DNA from: an uncultured Verrucomicrobiales bacterium
GTDB lineage: Bacteria > Verrucomicrobiota > Verrucomicrobiia > Verrucomicrobiales > Akkermansiaceae
Assembly (NCBI GenBank): GCA_937901085.1
Contig: CALCHQ010000035.1
Span: forward strand, 105,506-169,505
Reading direction: 5' to 3'
Length of the DNA stretch: 64,000 bases
The notes under the pieces are model-generated. The model saw only the letters and a list, made by a program, of their open reading frames with translations. It had not been told where the DNA came from and did no database searches. The number at the start of each line of letters is the position of its first letter. The stretch's first letter is position 1. The translations under genes were made by a program, and so were the position numbers. Positions 7,307 through 15,139 of this stretch are shown here, one piece after another.

Positions 7307-8461
7307 TTATTTAATAATACCGCGTTTACGAAGACGCTCCAGGAAGCGGGGTTCCCACTCCACCTGTTCGTCTTTACCGAAGGTCCGGCAATAGGGTTCA
7401 ATGGGATACATATCCTCACAGGCATCCACAGCGGCATCGCGGAACGCCTGCGTTTCATACAAGTACAGAGCGTAGCCTCCATGACCACCGCCGCAGTACT
7501 TGTGCGCGAGCTGCTGACCGATATCCGGCAGCGGCTGCATGCCCTCTTCCAACTGAAGCTGGTAACTCTGCTGCACCGCGACGGCCAGCACATCTACATC
7601 CTGCTGCAGGATGCCTAGGCGGGCAATACGAGCCGCGCGGGCAATGCGCTCAAAGGGGCGCACATAACCGGCAAAACCAGGAGTATAATGCTTGATGCGC
7701 GTATCATATACGGCCATGCGTCCTTTCAGAAACTCACCTGTATTCTTGAAATCCAGCACAGGCCTGGGTCCGGACTTCCAGACGCAAGCGCCGGTCTCGG
7801 CGATCACAGCCGGGTCCTGCCAGCCCACCCCCAATCCGAGTTCCGAAGCAACCGGATCCCAGCCATTCAACACGCTCCATCCACCGCTGCCGCCCAGCCC
7901 GGCGCCCTGGCGGTACAACCATTCCTTGAGCGATACGGTGGGCGAAATCGAGCAATTGACGATATACTCACCGGGTATGGCATTCTCCGGCACATCGAGC
8001 CAGCCACCAGCAAAGTCCACACGCAGAGGCGCATGGAGGGGAGCCTTGACACGCGAAAGCATCTGTGTACTTGTCACCTGAGCGTCTGAGGGCTGCGTCT
8101 TTTCCAATACGACGAATTCCACCCCTTGCTCCTCACAGAAGCGACGCTTTTCCTCCATATACTGCTCATCCGTTGTCACCGCCAGCACCTGAGGTGCCAC
8201 CTGGAGAAACGCGCTACGGAACGAAAGTGCTACATCTTCATCCGTGGACTCCACAACTTCATCCACCATCTGGAGAGAAGAAATCACCGCTTTCTTATCG
8301 GCATCATCCAGAACAGACTTCTTGTCGTAAAGTTTCCACAATAAATCGGCACACGGATAGGAAACAACCAGATAGTCCCCTAATGCCCTCGCGTCTTCAA
8401 AGAAACGGATATGCCCTGCATGCAGAACATTGAATGCACCTGAAACAAATACTTTTTTCAT
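7307..8461 (-). CDS. Nucleotidyltransferase-GHMP sugar kinase fusion
   Basis: Two enzymes in 384 residues. Residues 1-130 are a TagD/RfaE2-type nucleotidyltransferase: VFVSGAFNVLHAGHIRFFEDA with H-A-G-H at 14-17 and STQMLSRV near 131. Residues 140-345 look like a GHMP kinase: PLRVDFAGGW (145-154, the family's first motif), GAGLGGSGGW (186-195, Gly-rich phosphate loop) and KYCGGGHGGYALYL (321-334, third motif). Together they could phosphorylate a sugar and then transfer a nucleotide to it, like HddA plus RfaE2 in heptose metabolism but in one chain and in the opposite order from HldE. The kinase part is short for GHMP kinases. It heads the saccharide genes and probably shares a transcript with the yqj-like genes 17 bases upstream. 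Confidence 0.75.
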   Translation of the reverse strand: MKKVFVSGAFNVLHAGHIRFFEDARALGDYLVVSYPCADLLWKLYDKKSVLDDADKKAVISSLQMVDEVVESTDEDVALSFRSAFLQVAPQVLAVTTDEQYMEEKRRFCEEQGVEFVVLEKTQPSDAQVTSTQMLSRVKAPLHAPLRVDFAGGWLDVPENAIPGEYIVNCSISPTVSLKEWLYRQGAGLGGSGGWSVLNGWDPVASELGLGVGWQDPAVIAETGACVWKSGPRPVLDFKNTGEFLKGRMAVYDTRIKHYTPGFAGYVRPFERIARAARIARLGILQQDVDVLAVAVQQSYQLQLEEGMQPLPDIGQQLAHKYCGGGHGGYALYLYETQAFRDAAVDACEDMYPIEPYCRTFGKDEQVEWEPRFLERLRKRGIIK

Positions 8462-8478
8462 GCAAAAAGAGAGAATTA

Positions 8479-8862
8479 TTAAAAATCGGACCGTTTACCT
8501 TCTGTTGCGGAGGGCTGAGGGGCCGTATATTTCTGCAGGCACCGCTGCAAAGCGGGCAGCAGGAGAGGTGAAAGCATCTGGGCAATAGCGGCACAGGAAG
8601 CCAGAGTGCCTCCCTGCGTCACCCGCTTTTCCGCTTTCTTTTTCCTGCGGCGCAACCCGGTGAGCAGCCCCACCACAGTAGCCGCAGTACCAAATGCCAC
8701 GCCAAGACGCTTCAGCACCGCCGGAGAAACGGGCAATGCCCTCACACAACGTGCAGAACTCTCTCTGGTTGCCATAACGGCATCCAGAAGAGAAATGCGG
8801 CTTTCTGCCACACGAATCAAGGCTCGTTGTTTCCCTTGCACAGTAATTTGAGACATTGCCAA
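8479..8862 (-). CDS. Small basic membrane protein (YqjK position)
   Basis: A 127-residue protein of no recognised family. It has a charged N-terminal helix (ALIRVAESRISLLDAVMATRES), a hydrophobic helix near residues 50-70 (LGVAFGTAATVVGLLTGL) capped by RRRKKKAEKR, and a second hydrophobic stretch (LASCAAIAQMLSPLLLPALQ). It is third in a row after genes resembling yqjD and yqjE, the place where enterobacteria have yqjK, so it may be a functional counterpart. The start overlaps the upstream gene by 46 bases; MSQIT at 8856 or the ATG at 8775 are alternatives. Confidence 0.6.
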   Translation of the reverse strand: MAMSQITVQGKQRALIRVAESRISLLDAVMATRESSARCVRALPVSPAVLKRLGVAFGTAATVVGLLTGLRRRKKKAEKRVTQGGTLASCAAIAQMLSPLLLPALQRCLQKYTAPQPSATEGKRSDF

Positions 8863-9251
8863 TCGTTCTTTAATTCCTCAACCGTCGCAGGAGCAAGCGC
8901 TTTCCCGCGCATTGCCCTGACACCCAGCAACAAGCCTACTGCCACCAGCACATTAAGCGCAAAGACAATCCCGAGAGCCCATGCGAGGCCGAGCCACATC
9001 TGAAGAAGAACGGCCAGTAGCGCACAGAAGACAAAGTAGGCACCCAGCAGCAACACGCAGGCCACAACAACCATGACCACGCGCTTCACCTGATGCGCGA
9101 CATACTCCCTGACTTCACAGGAAAGCAGCTCACCCAACGCACTCGTATGTTCCAGAGTGCGCTGAGCCACGCTGCGGGCCTGCTGCACTACGGCAGCAGC
9201 CTCTTCCCGCAGAACAGCTTTCTGCTCCTTAATCTTAAAGAGAGAAAACAT
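8817..9251 (-). CDS. YqjE/holin-superfamily-like membrane protein
   Basis: A 144-residue protein: an amphipathic helix (residues 1-55, KAVLREEAAAVVQQARSVAQ), two adjacent membrane helices (about 57-80 and 84-112, VVMVVVACVLLLGAYFVF then WALGIVFALNVLVAVGLLLG), and a short cytoplasmic tail. This is the build of the YqjE / phage-holin superfamily III group, whose members accompany DUF883 proteins in stationary-phase or envelope-stress operons. The upstream gene is indeed DUF883-like. No phage genes are near, so holin activity is not implied. Confidence 0.65.
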   Translation of the reverse strand: MFSLFKIKEQKAVLREEAAAVVQQARSVAQRTLEHTSALGELLSCEVREYVAHQVKRVVMVVVACVLLLGAYFVFCALLAVLLQMWLGLAWALGIVFALNVLVAVGLLLGVRAMRGKALAPATVEELKNDWQCLKLLCKGNNEP

Positions 9252-9281
9252 AGGTTTCCAGGAAATCAGAAAGAATCCGCA

Positions 9282-9644
9282 TCAACGGCGACCGCCCAGC
9301 AACAGGCCAATCAGCACACCAACGCCCAGAGCGCCAAGAATGCTTCCGGTGGGATTCTCCTTCACATAGGCCTCACCAGCCTTGTGGTATTCCTTAGCGG
9401 CGGCACAGGTCTTATCCCAACCTTCATTCATCTGAACACGGGCCTTGTCCCAGCTCTCGTTCAGCTGAGCGCGGGCCTGCCCGGCATATTCACGCACATT
9501 CCCCATCTGTTCTGCAGCGGCGCGGCGAATTTTCTCGTACTGCTCGCTTGCATACTTGCGGGCAGCACTCAGGCGATCGCATGCATCGGCGGTGGGAGCA
9601 GGAGCAGCGTTTACCACAGTTTCCTTGATTTCATCGTTTTCCAT
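9282..9644 (-). CDS. DUF883 (YqjD/ElaB)-like membrane-anchored protein
   Basis: A 120-residue protein with a long charged helix (residues about 20-95; repeated E-Q-Y-E-K-I-R, A-Q-L-N-E-S-W-D-K-A-R-V-Q-M-N-E-G-W-D-K) and a C-terminal glycine-rich membrane helix (TGSILGALGVGVLIGLLLGGRR). This matches YqjD/ElaB, inner-membrane proteins that bind ribosomes in stationary phase in E. coli. I chose MENDEIKE (ATG at 9644) rather than the upstream ATG at 9776, because the extra N-terminus lies across the promoter at 9711-9740 and looks non-coding. It heads the operon. Confidence 0.75.
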   Translation of the reverse strand: MENDEIKETVVNAAPAPTADACDRLSAARKYASEQYEKIRRAAAEQMGNVREYAGQARAQLNESWDKARVQMNEGWDKTCAAAKEYHKAGEAYVKENPTGSILGALGVGVLIGLLLGGRR

Positions 9645-9710
9645 AACTTGCAGAATATTTGTTGTTCCATTCGAAGCGCTCAATATGAAACGCCTCTCTA
9701 TTGATAAGAC

Positions 9711-9740
9711 ATTATAAGCATAAAGGCACCGCAAATGCAA
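9711..9740 (-). promoter_or_regulatory. sigma70-type promoter of the yqjD-like operon
   Basis: On the minus strand TTGCAT (9735-9740) and TATAAT (9711-9716) are 18 bp apart. The expected start is near 9704, giving a leader of about 60 nt, long for this window. The promoter may drive everything down to 5611. Confidence 0.6.
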
Positions 9741-9831
9741 GCACACTTGACCAAAATGACGAATTTTCCCTGCCACCGGGTTGTGCTTACGCGCGCGTGT
9801 GTCATTTTTTAGCGTCAGAAAGATTATTGCC

Positions 9832-9860
9832 TTGCAAACGAAACTTAACGCTGATATAAT
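9832..9860 (+). promoter_or_regulatory. sigma70-type promoter of carA-purA
   Basis: TTGCAA (9832-9837) and a perfect TATAAT (9855-9860) are 17 bp apart. The expected start is near 9867, 14 nt before the carA ATG. It is divergent from the yqjD-like promoter. Confidence 0.75.
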
Positions 9861-9880
9861 TCCACGGCTTAATTTAACTC

Positions 9881-11005
9881 ATGAAAGCAATTCTTGCATT
9901 AGAAGACGGAACAATTTTCGAAGGCTCCTCCATCGGTGCCACAGGAACGGTTACAGGTGAAGCCTGCTTCAACACCGCCGTAATGGGTTATCAGGAAATC
10001 ATTACTGATCCCACCTACAACGGCCAGATTCTTGCCATGACCTACTCCCTCATCGGCAATTACGGCATTGTAGAGGAAGATAATGAAAGCGCAGCCCCCC
10101 AGGCTGCCGCTGTCATCATCGGAGAACTTTCCAACCTGCACTCCAGCTGGCGTGCAGATTCCCCCATGAACGAATGGCTCAAGCGCCACAACACCCCTGG
10201 TATCGAGGGGATTGACACCCGCAAGCTGGCCCGCCACATCCGCCTCAATGGCAGCATGCGCGCCTGCGTGACCACCGAGCTGAGCGCAGCAGAAGCCGTT
10301 GAACGCGCCAAGGGCGCAACCTCGCTTGATGGCTCTGCCCTGGCGCACCAGGTAACAACCAAGAACTCATATGTCTGGGCTGGCGAATCCCGCCCCTGGA
10401 AACTACCCAACAAGACGGCTGGCGATATGACCAACTACGGCACACTCGTGCCCGCCACCTGCAACATCGTCGCCGTAGACCTCGGCATCAAGACCAGCAC
10501 CTTGCGACTCCTGCGCCAGGACGGCTGTGAGGTCACCGTCGTACCGGCCTCTGCCACCGCCGCCGAAATCCTGGCCTTGAAGCCCGCCGGCGTCTTCCTT
10601 TCCAGCGGCCCCGGTGATCCCGCCGCCCACACCAGCATCATCAGCACCGTCAAGGAACTGCTGGGGCAGGTACCGGTGTTCGGCCTGGGCCTGGGTCATC
10701 AGATTCTGGGACTTGCCCTGGGTGGCAGCACTGCCCGCCTCAAGTTCGGCCACCGTGGTTCCAACCAGCCCGTCAAGGATCTGTCCACGGGTAAGGTTGA
10801 AATCACCGCCCCGAACCACAGTTTTGCCTTACAGGCTGACTCCCTGCCCGCCGGCGTTGAGGTAACACACATCAACCTCAATGATGACAGCGTGGCCGGC
10901 ATCATCTGCCGCGACAAGGCAGCCGCAGGTCTTGAATTCACCCCGGAAGCACGCAATAGCCAGACCTTCGGCACTTTCCTGGGCATGATGAACGCAGCAA
11001 AATAA
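9881..11005 (+). CDS. carA: Carbamoyl-phosphate synthase small subunit with degenerate glutaminase site
   Basis: CarA normally hydrolyses glutamine and channels ammonia to CarB to make carbamoyl phosphate for arginine and pyrimidines. All 374 residues align with the family: N-domain ALEDGTIFEGSSIGATG, and glutaminase domain with SSGPGDP (241-247), KFGHRGSNQPVKD and PNHSFA. The active site is changed. The family's G-I-C-L-G-H-Q is GLGLGHQ, with Gly270 where the nucleophilic Cys belongs, and the family's G-H-P-E is FTPE, with Thr354 in place of the catalytic His. Glu356 remains. Glutamine hydrolysis should be lost, so the complex may use free ammonia, as vertebrate CPS I does. The frame is intact, and purA follows after 11 bases. 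No carB lies in the window. Confidence 0.95.
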   Translation: MKAILALEDGTIFEGSSIGATGTVTGEACFNTAVMGYQEIITDPTYNGQILAMTYSLIGNYGIVEEDNESAAPQAAAVIIGELSNLHSSWRADSPMNEWLKRHNTPGIEGIDTRKLARHIRLNGSMRACVTTELSAAEAVERAKGATSLDGSALAHQVTTKNSYVWAGESRPWKLPNKTAGDMTNYGTLVPATCNIVAVDLGIKTSTLRLLRQDGCEVTVVPASATAAEILALKPAGVFLSSGPGDPAAHTSIISTVKELLGQVPVFGLGLGHQILGLALGGSTARLKFGHRGSNQPVKDLSTGKVEITAPNHSFALQADSLPAGVEVTHINLNDDSVAGIICRDKAAAGLEFTPEARNSQTFGTFLGMMNAAK

Positions 11006-11016
11006 GCATTTCCGAC

Positions 11017-12291
11017 ATGAATACATTAGTCATTGGCTCCCAGTGGGGAGATGAAGGCAAGGGGAAAGTCATCGACTTCCTTACCGAAACGGCCGATCTG
11101 GTGGTGCGTAGTCAGGGTGGCAGCAATGCCGGCCACACCGTCATCGCCAACGGTCAGAAATACATCCTGCACCTGGTTCCCTCCGGCATCCTCTGGGACA
11201 ACAAGGTGAACATCATCGGCAACGGCGTGGTCATCAACCCCACCGCCCTCGTCGAAGAAATCAACTATCTGCTGGGAAAAGGCGTCTCCATCACCCCGGA
11301 GAAACTCCTCATTTCTGACCGTGCCCATGTGGTACTGCCCATTCACAAGGAAATCGACGCCGCCCAGGAGGAAGCGCTCGGCGACCAGAAGATTGGCACC
11401 ACCAAGCAAGGTATCGGGCCGACCTATGCCGACAAGGCCCGCCGCATCGGCATCCGCATGATTGACCTTGCCGATGCTGGCCGCCTGCAGAGCGTGCTGG
11501 AAGCCCGCATCAAAACCGCCAACGACGAACTCGCCCGCCTGGGCTGGCCCAAAGCTGATCCGAAGGTGACGCTGGATGCCGTCATGGCCGCTGCCGATGT
11601 TCTGCGTCCCCACATCACCAACACCATCCCTGTTGTCAACAATGCCATCAAGGCAGGCAAGACCGTGCTGTTCGAAGGTGCGCAGGGTGCTATGCTTGAC
11701 ATCGACTTCGGCACCTATCCCTTCGTCACCAGCTCCAACACCAGCGCAGGCGGCTGCTGCACCGGTTCCGGCGTAGCCCCGACCAAGATTGACAAGATTA
11801 TCGGTGTCTGCAAAGCGTACACCACGCGTGTGGGTGCAGGTCCTTTCGTGACAGAAGATGACGAAATTGCCGACTATCTGCACGGGCTTGGCCGCGAGTT
11901 CGGCGCAACGACGGGACGCCCCCGCCGCTGTGGCTGGACAGACGGCGTCGTGTTGCGCTTCTCTGCCATGTTCAATGGCTTTGACGAAATGGCCATGACC
12001 AATCTCGATGGTCTGGATGAACGCGACACCATCAAGATTTGCACAGCCTACAAGATGGGTGATGAAATTCTGGAATACCCCCCTGCCCGCATTGAGGACT
12101 GGGAAAAATGCGAGCCTGTGTATGAAACGATGCCGGGCTGGAAGCAGGATATTTCCGGTTGCACCACATGGGAGGAACTGCCGGAAAACTGCAAGGCCTA
12201 TGTCAAGCGTTTCGGCGAAGTCGTCGGTTGCCCCGTCGGCTCTGTGGGCGTTGGTCCCGACCGCGAGCAGACCATCTCTGTTCCCCACTAA
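11017..12291 (+). CDS. purA: Adenylosuccinate synthetase
   Basis: Joins IMP and aspartate using GTP in the first committed step to AMP. The 424-residue sequence shows the GTP-binding N-terminus GSQWGDEGKGKVID (residues 7-20), the GSNAGHTV segment with the catalytic His, TTKQGIGPTY, the FEGAQGAMLDIDFGTYPFVTSSN block, and TTGRPRRCGW near the substrate loop. Length and motifs are standard and no change is seen in key residues. The start MNTLVIGSQWG matches family N-termini. It is 11 bases after carA, so nucleotide-related genes share a message; the transcript ends at the hairpin 28 bases later. Confidence 0.97.
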   Translation: MNTLVIGSQWGDEGKGKVIDFLTETADLVVRSQGGSNAGHTVIANGQKYILHLVPSGILWDNKVNIIGNGVVINPTALVEEINYLLGKGVSITPEKLLISDRAHVVLPIHKEIDAAQEEALGDQKIGTTKQGIGPTYADKARRIGIRMIDLADAGRLQSVLEARIKTANDELARLGWPKADPKVTLDAVMAAADVLRPHITNTIPVVNNAIKAGKTVLFEGAQGAMLDIDFGTYPFVTSSNTSAGGCCTGSGVAPTKIDKIIGVCKAYTTRVGAGPFVTEDDEIADYLHGLGREFGATTGRPRRCGWTDGVVLRFSAMFNGFDEMAMTNLDGLDERDTIKICTAYKMGDEILEYPPARIEDWEKCEPVYETMPGWKQDISGCTTWEELPENCKAYVKRFGEVVGCPVGSVGVGPDREQTISVPH

Positions 12292-12311
12292 TAAAATCAC
12301 ATCACTACAAC

Positions 12312-12345
12312 AAAAAAAGCCGCACTTCTGGTGCGGCTTTTTTTG
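12312..12345. terminator. Bidirectional terminator between purA and rsmI
   Basis: The stem GCCGCAC/GTGCGGC (12319-12325 with 12331-12337) has a 5-nt loop, a run of A before it and a run of T after it, so it can stop transcripts from both sides. It lies between converging genes. Confidence 0.93.
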
Positions 12346-12349
12346 TTAT

Positions 12350-13039
12350 TCAGGCGCGGGGGGCATTCTGCCCGCCGATGAGGAGTACCATCTCTCCCTT
12401 GGGCGGTCTGGCATTAAATTCCTCCAGCAGAGACGCCGCGCTTCCACGGTGGTAGGTTTCAAAAACCTTGGTCAACTCGCGCGCTACGCAGACAGGCACA
12501 TCCGGGTCTATCCCAGCAAGCGCCTGAATCGTTTTGACTATACGGAAAGGTGATTCGTAGAAAATACTCGTATGGCTTGCCTGCACGGCATTTTGCAGCA
12601 CTGCTGCCTTGCGCCCGGATTTGACAGGCAGGAAGCCCCCGAAAAAGAAAGCATCACAAGGCAGCCCCGACCCCACTAGCGCCGTCACAACGGCAGAAGG
12701 CCCCGGCAGGACGGTAAACGCCACCCCCTTGCCCTTCAAAGCCTGAATCAAGCGGTAACCCGGGTCGCTGACACCGGGCATGCCGGCATCCGTCACCACC
12801 GCAAACGTCTCTCCAGCAAGGGCGCGTTCCGCAATCTCCGGCGCGCGTTGGGCCTCGTTATGCTCATGGAGGCTGAGCAGATTCTTCTTGATTCCGTAGT
12901 GGGAAAGCAGCATACCCGTATTGCGGGTATCCTCACAGCACACGCAATCAACGGACTCCAGAACCGCCAGAGCCCGGCGCGTAATATCCTCTCGGTTTCC
13001 TATGGGCAAGCCCACAAAGCTTACCGGATACTCAATCAT
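12350..13039 (-). CDS. rsmI: 16S rRNA (cytidine-1402 2'-O)-methyltransferase
   Basis: RsmI methylates the 2'-OH of C1402 in the ribosomal P site. This 229-residue tetrapyrrole-methylase-fold protein has the N-terminal VGLPIGNREDITRRAL, VCCEDTRNTGMLLSHYGI, VVTDAGMPGVSDPG and LPGPSAVVTAL motifs of the family. The usual T-P-I-G-N is spelt L-P-I-G-N. Its ATG overlaps the lptE stop by 4 bases (13036-13039), giving a coupled bamD-lptE-rsmI unit. In many genomes rsmI ends near 230 or 285 residues; this is the short form without the C-terminal extension. Confidence 0.93.
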   Translation of the reverse strand: MIEYPVSFVGLPIGNREDITRRALAVLESVDCVCCEDTRNTGMLLSHYGIKKNLLSLHEHNEAQRAPEIAERALAGETFAVVTDAGMPGVSDPGYRLIQALKGKGVAFTVLPGPSAVVTALVGSGLPCDAFFFGGFLPVKSGRKAAVLQNAVQASHTSIFYESPFRIVKTIQALAGIDPDVPVCVARELTKVFETYHRGSAASLLEEFNARPPKGEMVLLIGGQNAPRA

Positions 13040-13548
13040 TGCGTCACCAGGTTGGTGGTAATCTCGTCGGCGATGCGGCGCGTTGCGTAGGAAACAGCCG
13101 CCTCCAGAGCAGACTGGGTGCTGCCTACCTCATTGAAGAAGTTGCCCTGCTCGTCCTCGTATGCGGAGATAAGCACCTTGCCATTCTTCAGATCGACTAC
13201 CTGGTAGTGGACACGCACATTCACCCCGATCTGGGTACTGATATAGGTATCATCCGTATTCGTTATCAGGGAGGTGCGTTCCATGCCCAGTACCGTACCC
13301 TTGACCAGGAAATCCGCTTCGCTACGGGGAGCCATACGATAGGTACCATCACTCTGCAACTTATCAGCCATGGCTGTTGTCATGAGTACGCCCGCGCTCG
13401 GATGTTCCGTCTCGTTGGCAAACATTTCTACGCAGAAGGTGTTCTTGCCCTCCAGCGCCGGAGCTTTCATGCCACCCAGGTGATATCCACAGGAGGCCAG
13501 AATCATTACCGCAGCAGCGGAAGCAGTCGTAAAAAATCGTTTCATCAT
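13036..13548 (-). CDS. lptE: LPS-assembly lipoprotein LptE
   Basis: A 170-residue outer-membrane lipoprotein. The signal peptide is followed by the lipobox ILASC at about residues 16-20, and then GYHLGG, the hallmark start of mature LptE. The body has the single-domain alternating pattern (FCVEMFANETEHPSAGVLMTTAMADKL, then ADFLVKGTVLG) seen in LptE, which plugs LptD and helps insert lipopolysaccharide. The neighbours fit: bamD upstream overlaps by 4 bases (13545-13548) and rsmI follows. Sequence identity within this family is low, so the call rests on the C-G-Y-H motif, size and context. Confidence 0.82.
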   Translation of the reverse strand: MMKRFFTTASAAAVMILASCGYHLGGMKAPALEGKNTFCVEMFANETEHPSAGVLMTTAMADKLQSDGTYRMAPRSEADFLVKGTVLGMERTSLITNTDDTYISTQIGVNVRVHYQVVDLKNGKVLISAYEDEQGNFFNEVGSTQSALEAAVSYATRRIADEITTNLVTQ

Positions 13549-14510
13549 ACGGACGGAGTGGTTGTTGCAGCTTCTTTAGCCTTGATGAGGAGGGTCTCGG
13601 CCTCCTTTGCCGCTTCGGGGTTAATGGATTTCTGGCGAATGACATCCTCGAAGCAGAAAATCGCCGACGTATATTCCCTGGAACGCTCCAGATAATAACG
13701 ACCGACCTCCAGCTGCTGGCGAATCATCAGACGCTCCATGTTGGACGCCTCCGAGAGAGCCTTCTTTGCATCGGGATGAGAGGGGAAACGCAGGGAGAAT
13801 TCCTCGTAGGCCTCGCGGGCATTGCTGAGATTGACCAGATTATTATCACCGCGGGTGTGGCTGTCTGCCCAGAGCTGGGCCACCATAAGCTGCGCTTCCG
13901 GAGCATAACGGCTGTCAGGATATTTCTCGACCAGGCGGGCATATTCCAGGCGGGCTTCCTCCGGGCGTTCCTGCTCCAGCAGGAATTTGGCAAGAATCGA
14001 GGTGGCGGTTGCCGCCATGTCATTATAGGGAGCTTTCTCCACAATCTCGCGCAGCCACTTGACCACAACGCTGGATTCCATCGTCGTCGTCCAGGCACCC
14101 CACATAACAGGAACCTGCATCTTACCGCTGGCAGCATCCATGGCCATGGCCAGCTGGTGGTTCAGCGCATCGGCGTACCGCTCACTCTGGGGATAGCGGT
14201 CAATCAGTTTGCCGTATTCCTTGAACGCATCGCGGTAATCTTCTGTCGCCTCGTAGGCACGCCCCAGCAGATAACGAGCCTCCGGGGCATTCGGGGCAAG
14301 GCGGTGGTAACGAGTAATTTCCTTGAGAGGAGTACGAGATTTTGCCATACGACCTTCTGCCTGATATGCCTTGGCCTCTGCGAGTAAGGCATCCGCCTCC
14401 GGGTCAACAGCCTTGACCTGACCTGCCGGGGGAATGTCATCAAACGAACCACACATGGGCAGCAGCAGCGAAGTTGCCGCGCAAAGGCGTAACAGATGCA
14501 ATTTTCTCAT
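13545..14510 (-). CDS. bamD: BamD-like outer-membrane assembly lipoprotein
   Basis: A TPR-rich protein of about 321 residues. It has tetratricopeptide-like blocks such as PEARYLLGRAYEATEDYRDAF with KLIDRYPQSERYADAL, PEEARLEYARLVEKYPDSRYAPEAQ, and RFPSHPDAKKALSEA. This is the layout of BamD, which with BamA folds beta-barrels into the outer membrane. I start it at ATG 14510 (MRKLHLLRLCAATSLLLPMCGS) because a promoter lies just upstream; an ATG at 14534 would sit inside that promoter. The apparent lipobox LPMC has Met before the Cys, which is unusual, so lipidation is plausible but not certain. It is longer than E. coli BamD (about 245). It heads bamD-lptE-rsmI. Confidence 0.78.
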   Translation of the reverse strand: MRKLHLLRLCAATSLLLPMCGSFDDIPPAGQVKAVDPEADALLAEAKAYQAEGRMAKSRTPLKEITRYHRLAPNAPEARYLLGRAYEATEDYRDAFKEYGKLIDRYPQSERYADALNHQLAMAMDAASGKMQVPVMWGAWTTTMESSVVVKWLREIVEKAPYNDMAATATSILAKFLLEQERPEEARLEYARLVEKYPDSRYAPEAQLMVAQLWADSHTRGDNNLVNLSNAREAYEEFSLRFPSHPDAKKALSEASNMERLMIRQQLEVGRYYLERSREYTSAIFCFEDVIRQKSINPEAAKEAETLLIKAKEAATTTPSV

Positions 14511-14519
14511 GACATTGGC

Positions 14520-14548
14520 AGAATACCACGACACCCCGGCAAGTGCAA
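14520..14548 (-). promoter_or_regulatory. sigma70-type promoter of bamD-lptE-rsmI
   Basis: On the minus strand TTGCAC (14543-14548) and TATTCT (14520-14525) are 17 bp apart. The expected start is near 14513, 3 nt before the ATG at 14510. Confidence 0.55.
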
Positions 14549-14626
14549 GTTCAAATGCTCGGCCAATGTGTCTTATTTATGCCAGTTGTTATCGAGCAGC
14601 CAGGCCCTCCCCGATCTCTTATACAC

Positions 14627-15127
14627 ATGAAACTCCGAAGCATTCTGTACAACCTGTTCCGCAGAAAAGAAGAATCCACAGCCGACACCAGCCCGCAGAA
14701 AGGAATCTCGCTCTCCCGCTACCTTGGACGCTGGTACGAACAGGCCCGCTACGAAAACTGGTTTGAAGCAGGGCTTGATGAAGTGTTCACCGATTATTCG
14801 GCCGGGCCGTCCGGCAGCATCAACATCCTCAACTGCGGGCGGAACGGCAGCGGCAGGCAGAGTACCAGCAAAGGAAGAGGCTTCCCCCAAAGCGGCGGTC
14901 TCATGAAAGTCTCCTTTGTGCCGCCCTATGCCTGGTTCCGCGCCTCATACCACATTCTCTACGTCGACCAGGAGTACCGGACTGCGCTGGTTTCCGGGCA
15001 GGATTCCGCGCATCTCTGGCTGCTCACCCGCGAGCGGATTCCTTCCTCGGATTCCATCAATAATCTGCTGGCAGAAGCCCGCAAGCGGGGCTTTGACCTC
15101 TCGCGCCTGCGCTTCACCAGGCAATGA
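14627..15127 (+). CDS. Blc-like bacterial lipocalin
   Basis: A 166-residue lipocalin. The diagnostic G-x-W motif is in SRYLGRWYEQARYENWFE (about residues 30-47), followed by EVFTDYSAGPSGSINILNCG, and late strands SYHILYVDQEYRTALVSGQD and LWLLTRERIPSSDSINNLLAEA. These match the Blc family, which binds lipids or lysophospholipids at the envelope. Unlike E. coli Blc it has no lipobox; the N-terminus MKLRSILYNLFRRKEES is basic and only weakly hydrophobic, so location is unclear. I prefer ATG 14627 to the upstream in-frame ATG at 14543, whose extra residues look non-coding. No convincing promoter-leader pair was found. Confidence 0.82.
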   Translation: MKLRSILYNLFRRKEESTADTSPQKGISLSRYLGRWYEQARYENWFEAGLDEVFTDYSAGPSGSINILNCGRNGSGRQSTSKGRGFPQSGGLMKVSFVPPYAWFRASYHILYVDQEYRTALVSGQDSAHLWLLTRERIPSSDSINNLLAEARKRGFDLSRLRFTRQ

Positions 15128-15139
15128 AACAAGCGGACG

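Noticed and set aside
8817..9251. Phage holin, implying a prophage
   Set aside because: No other phage genes nearby; the neighbours match the cellular yqjD-yqjE arrangement.
11026..12300. 424-residue minus-strand frame opposite purA
   Set aside because: Same length as purA in the mirrored frame, no motifs; shadow.
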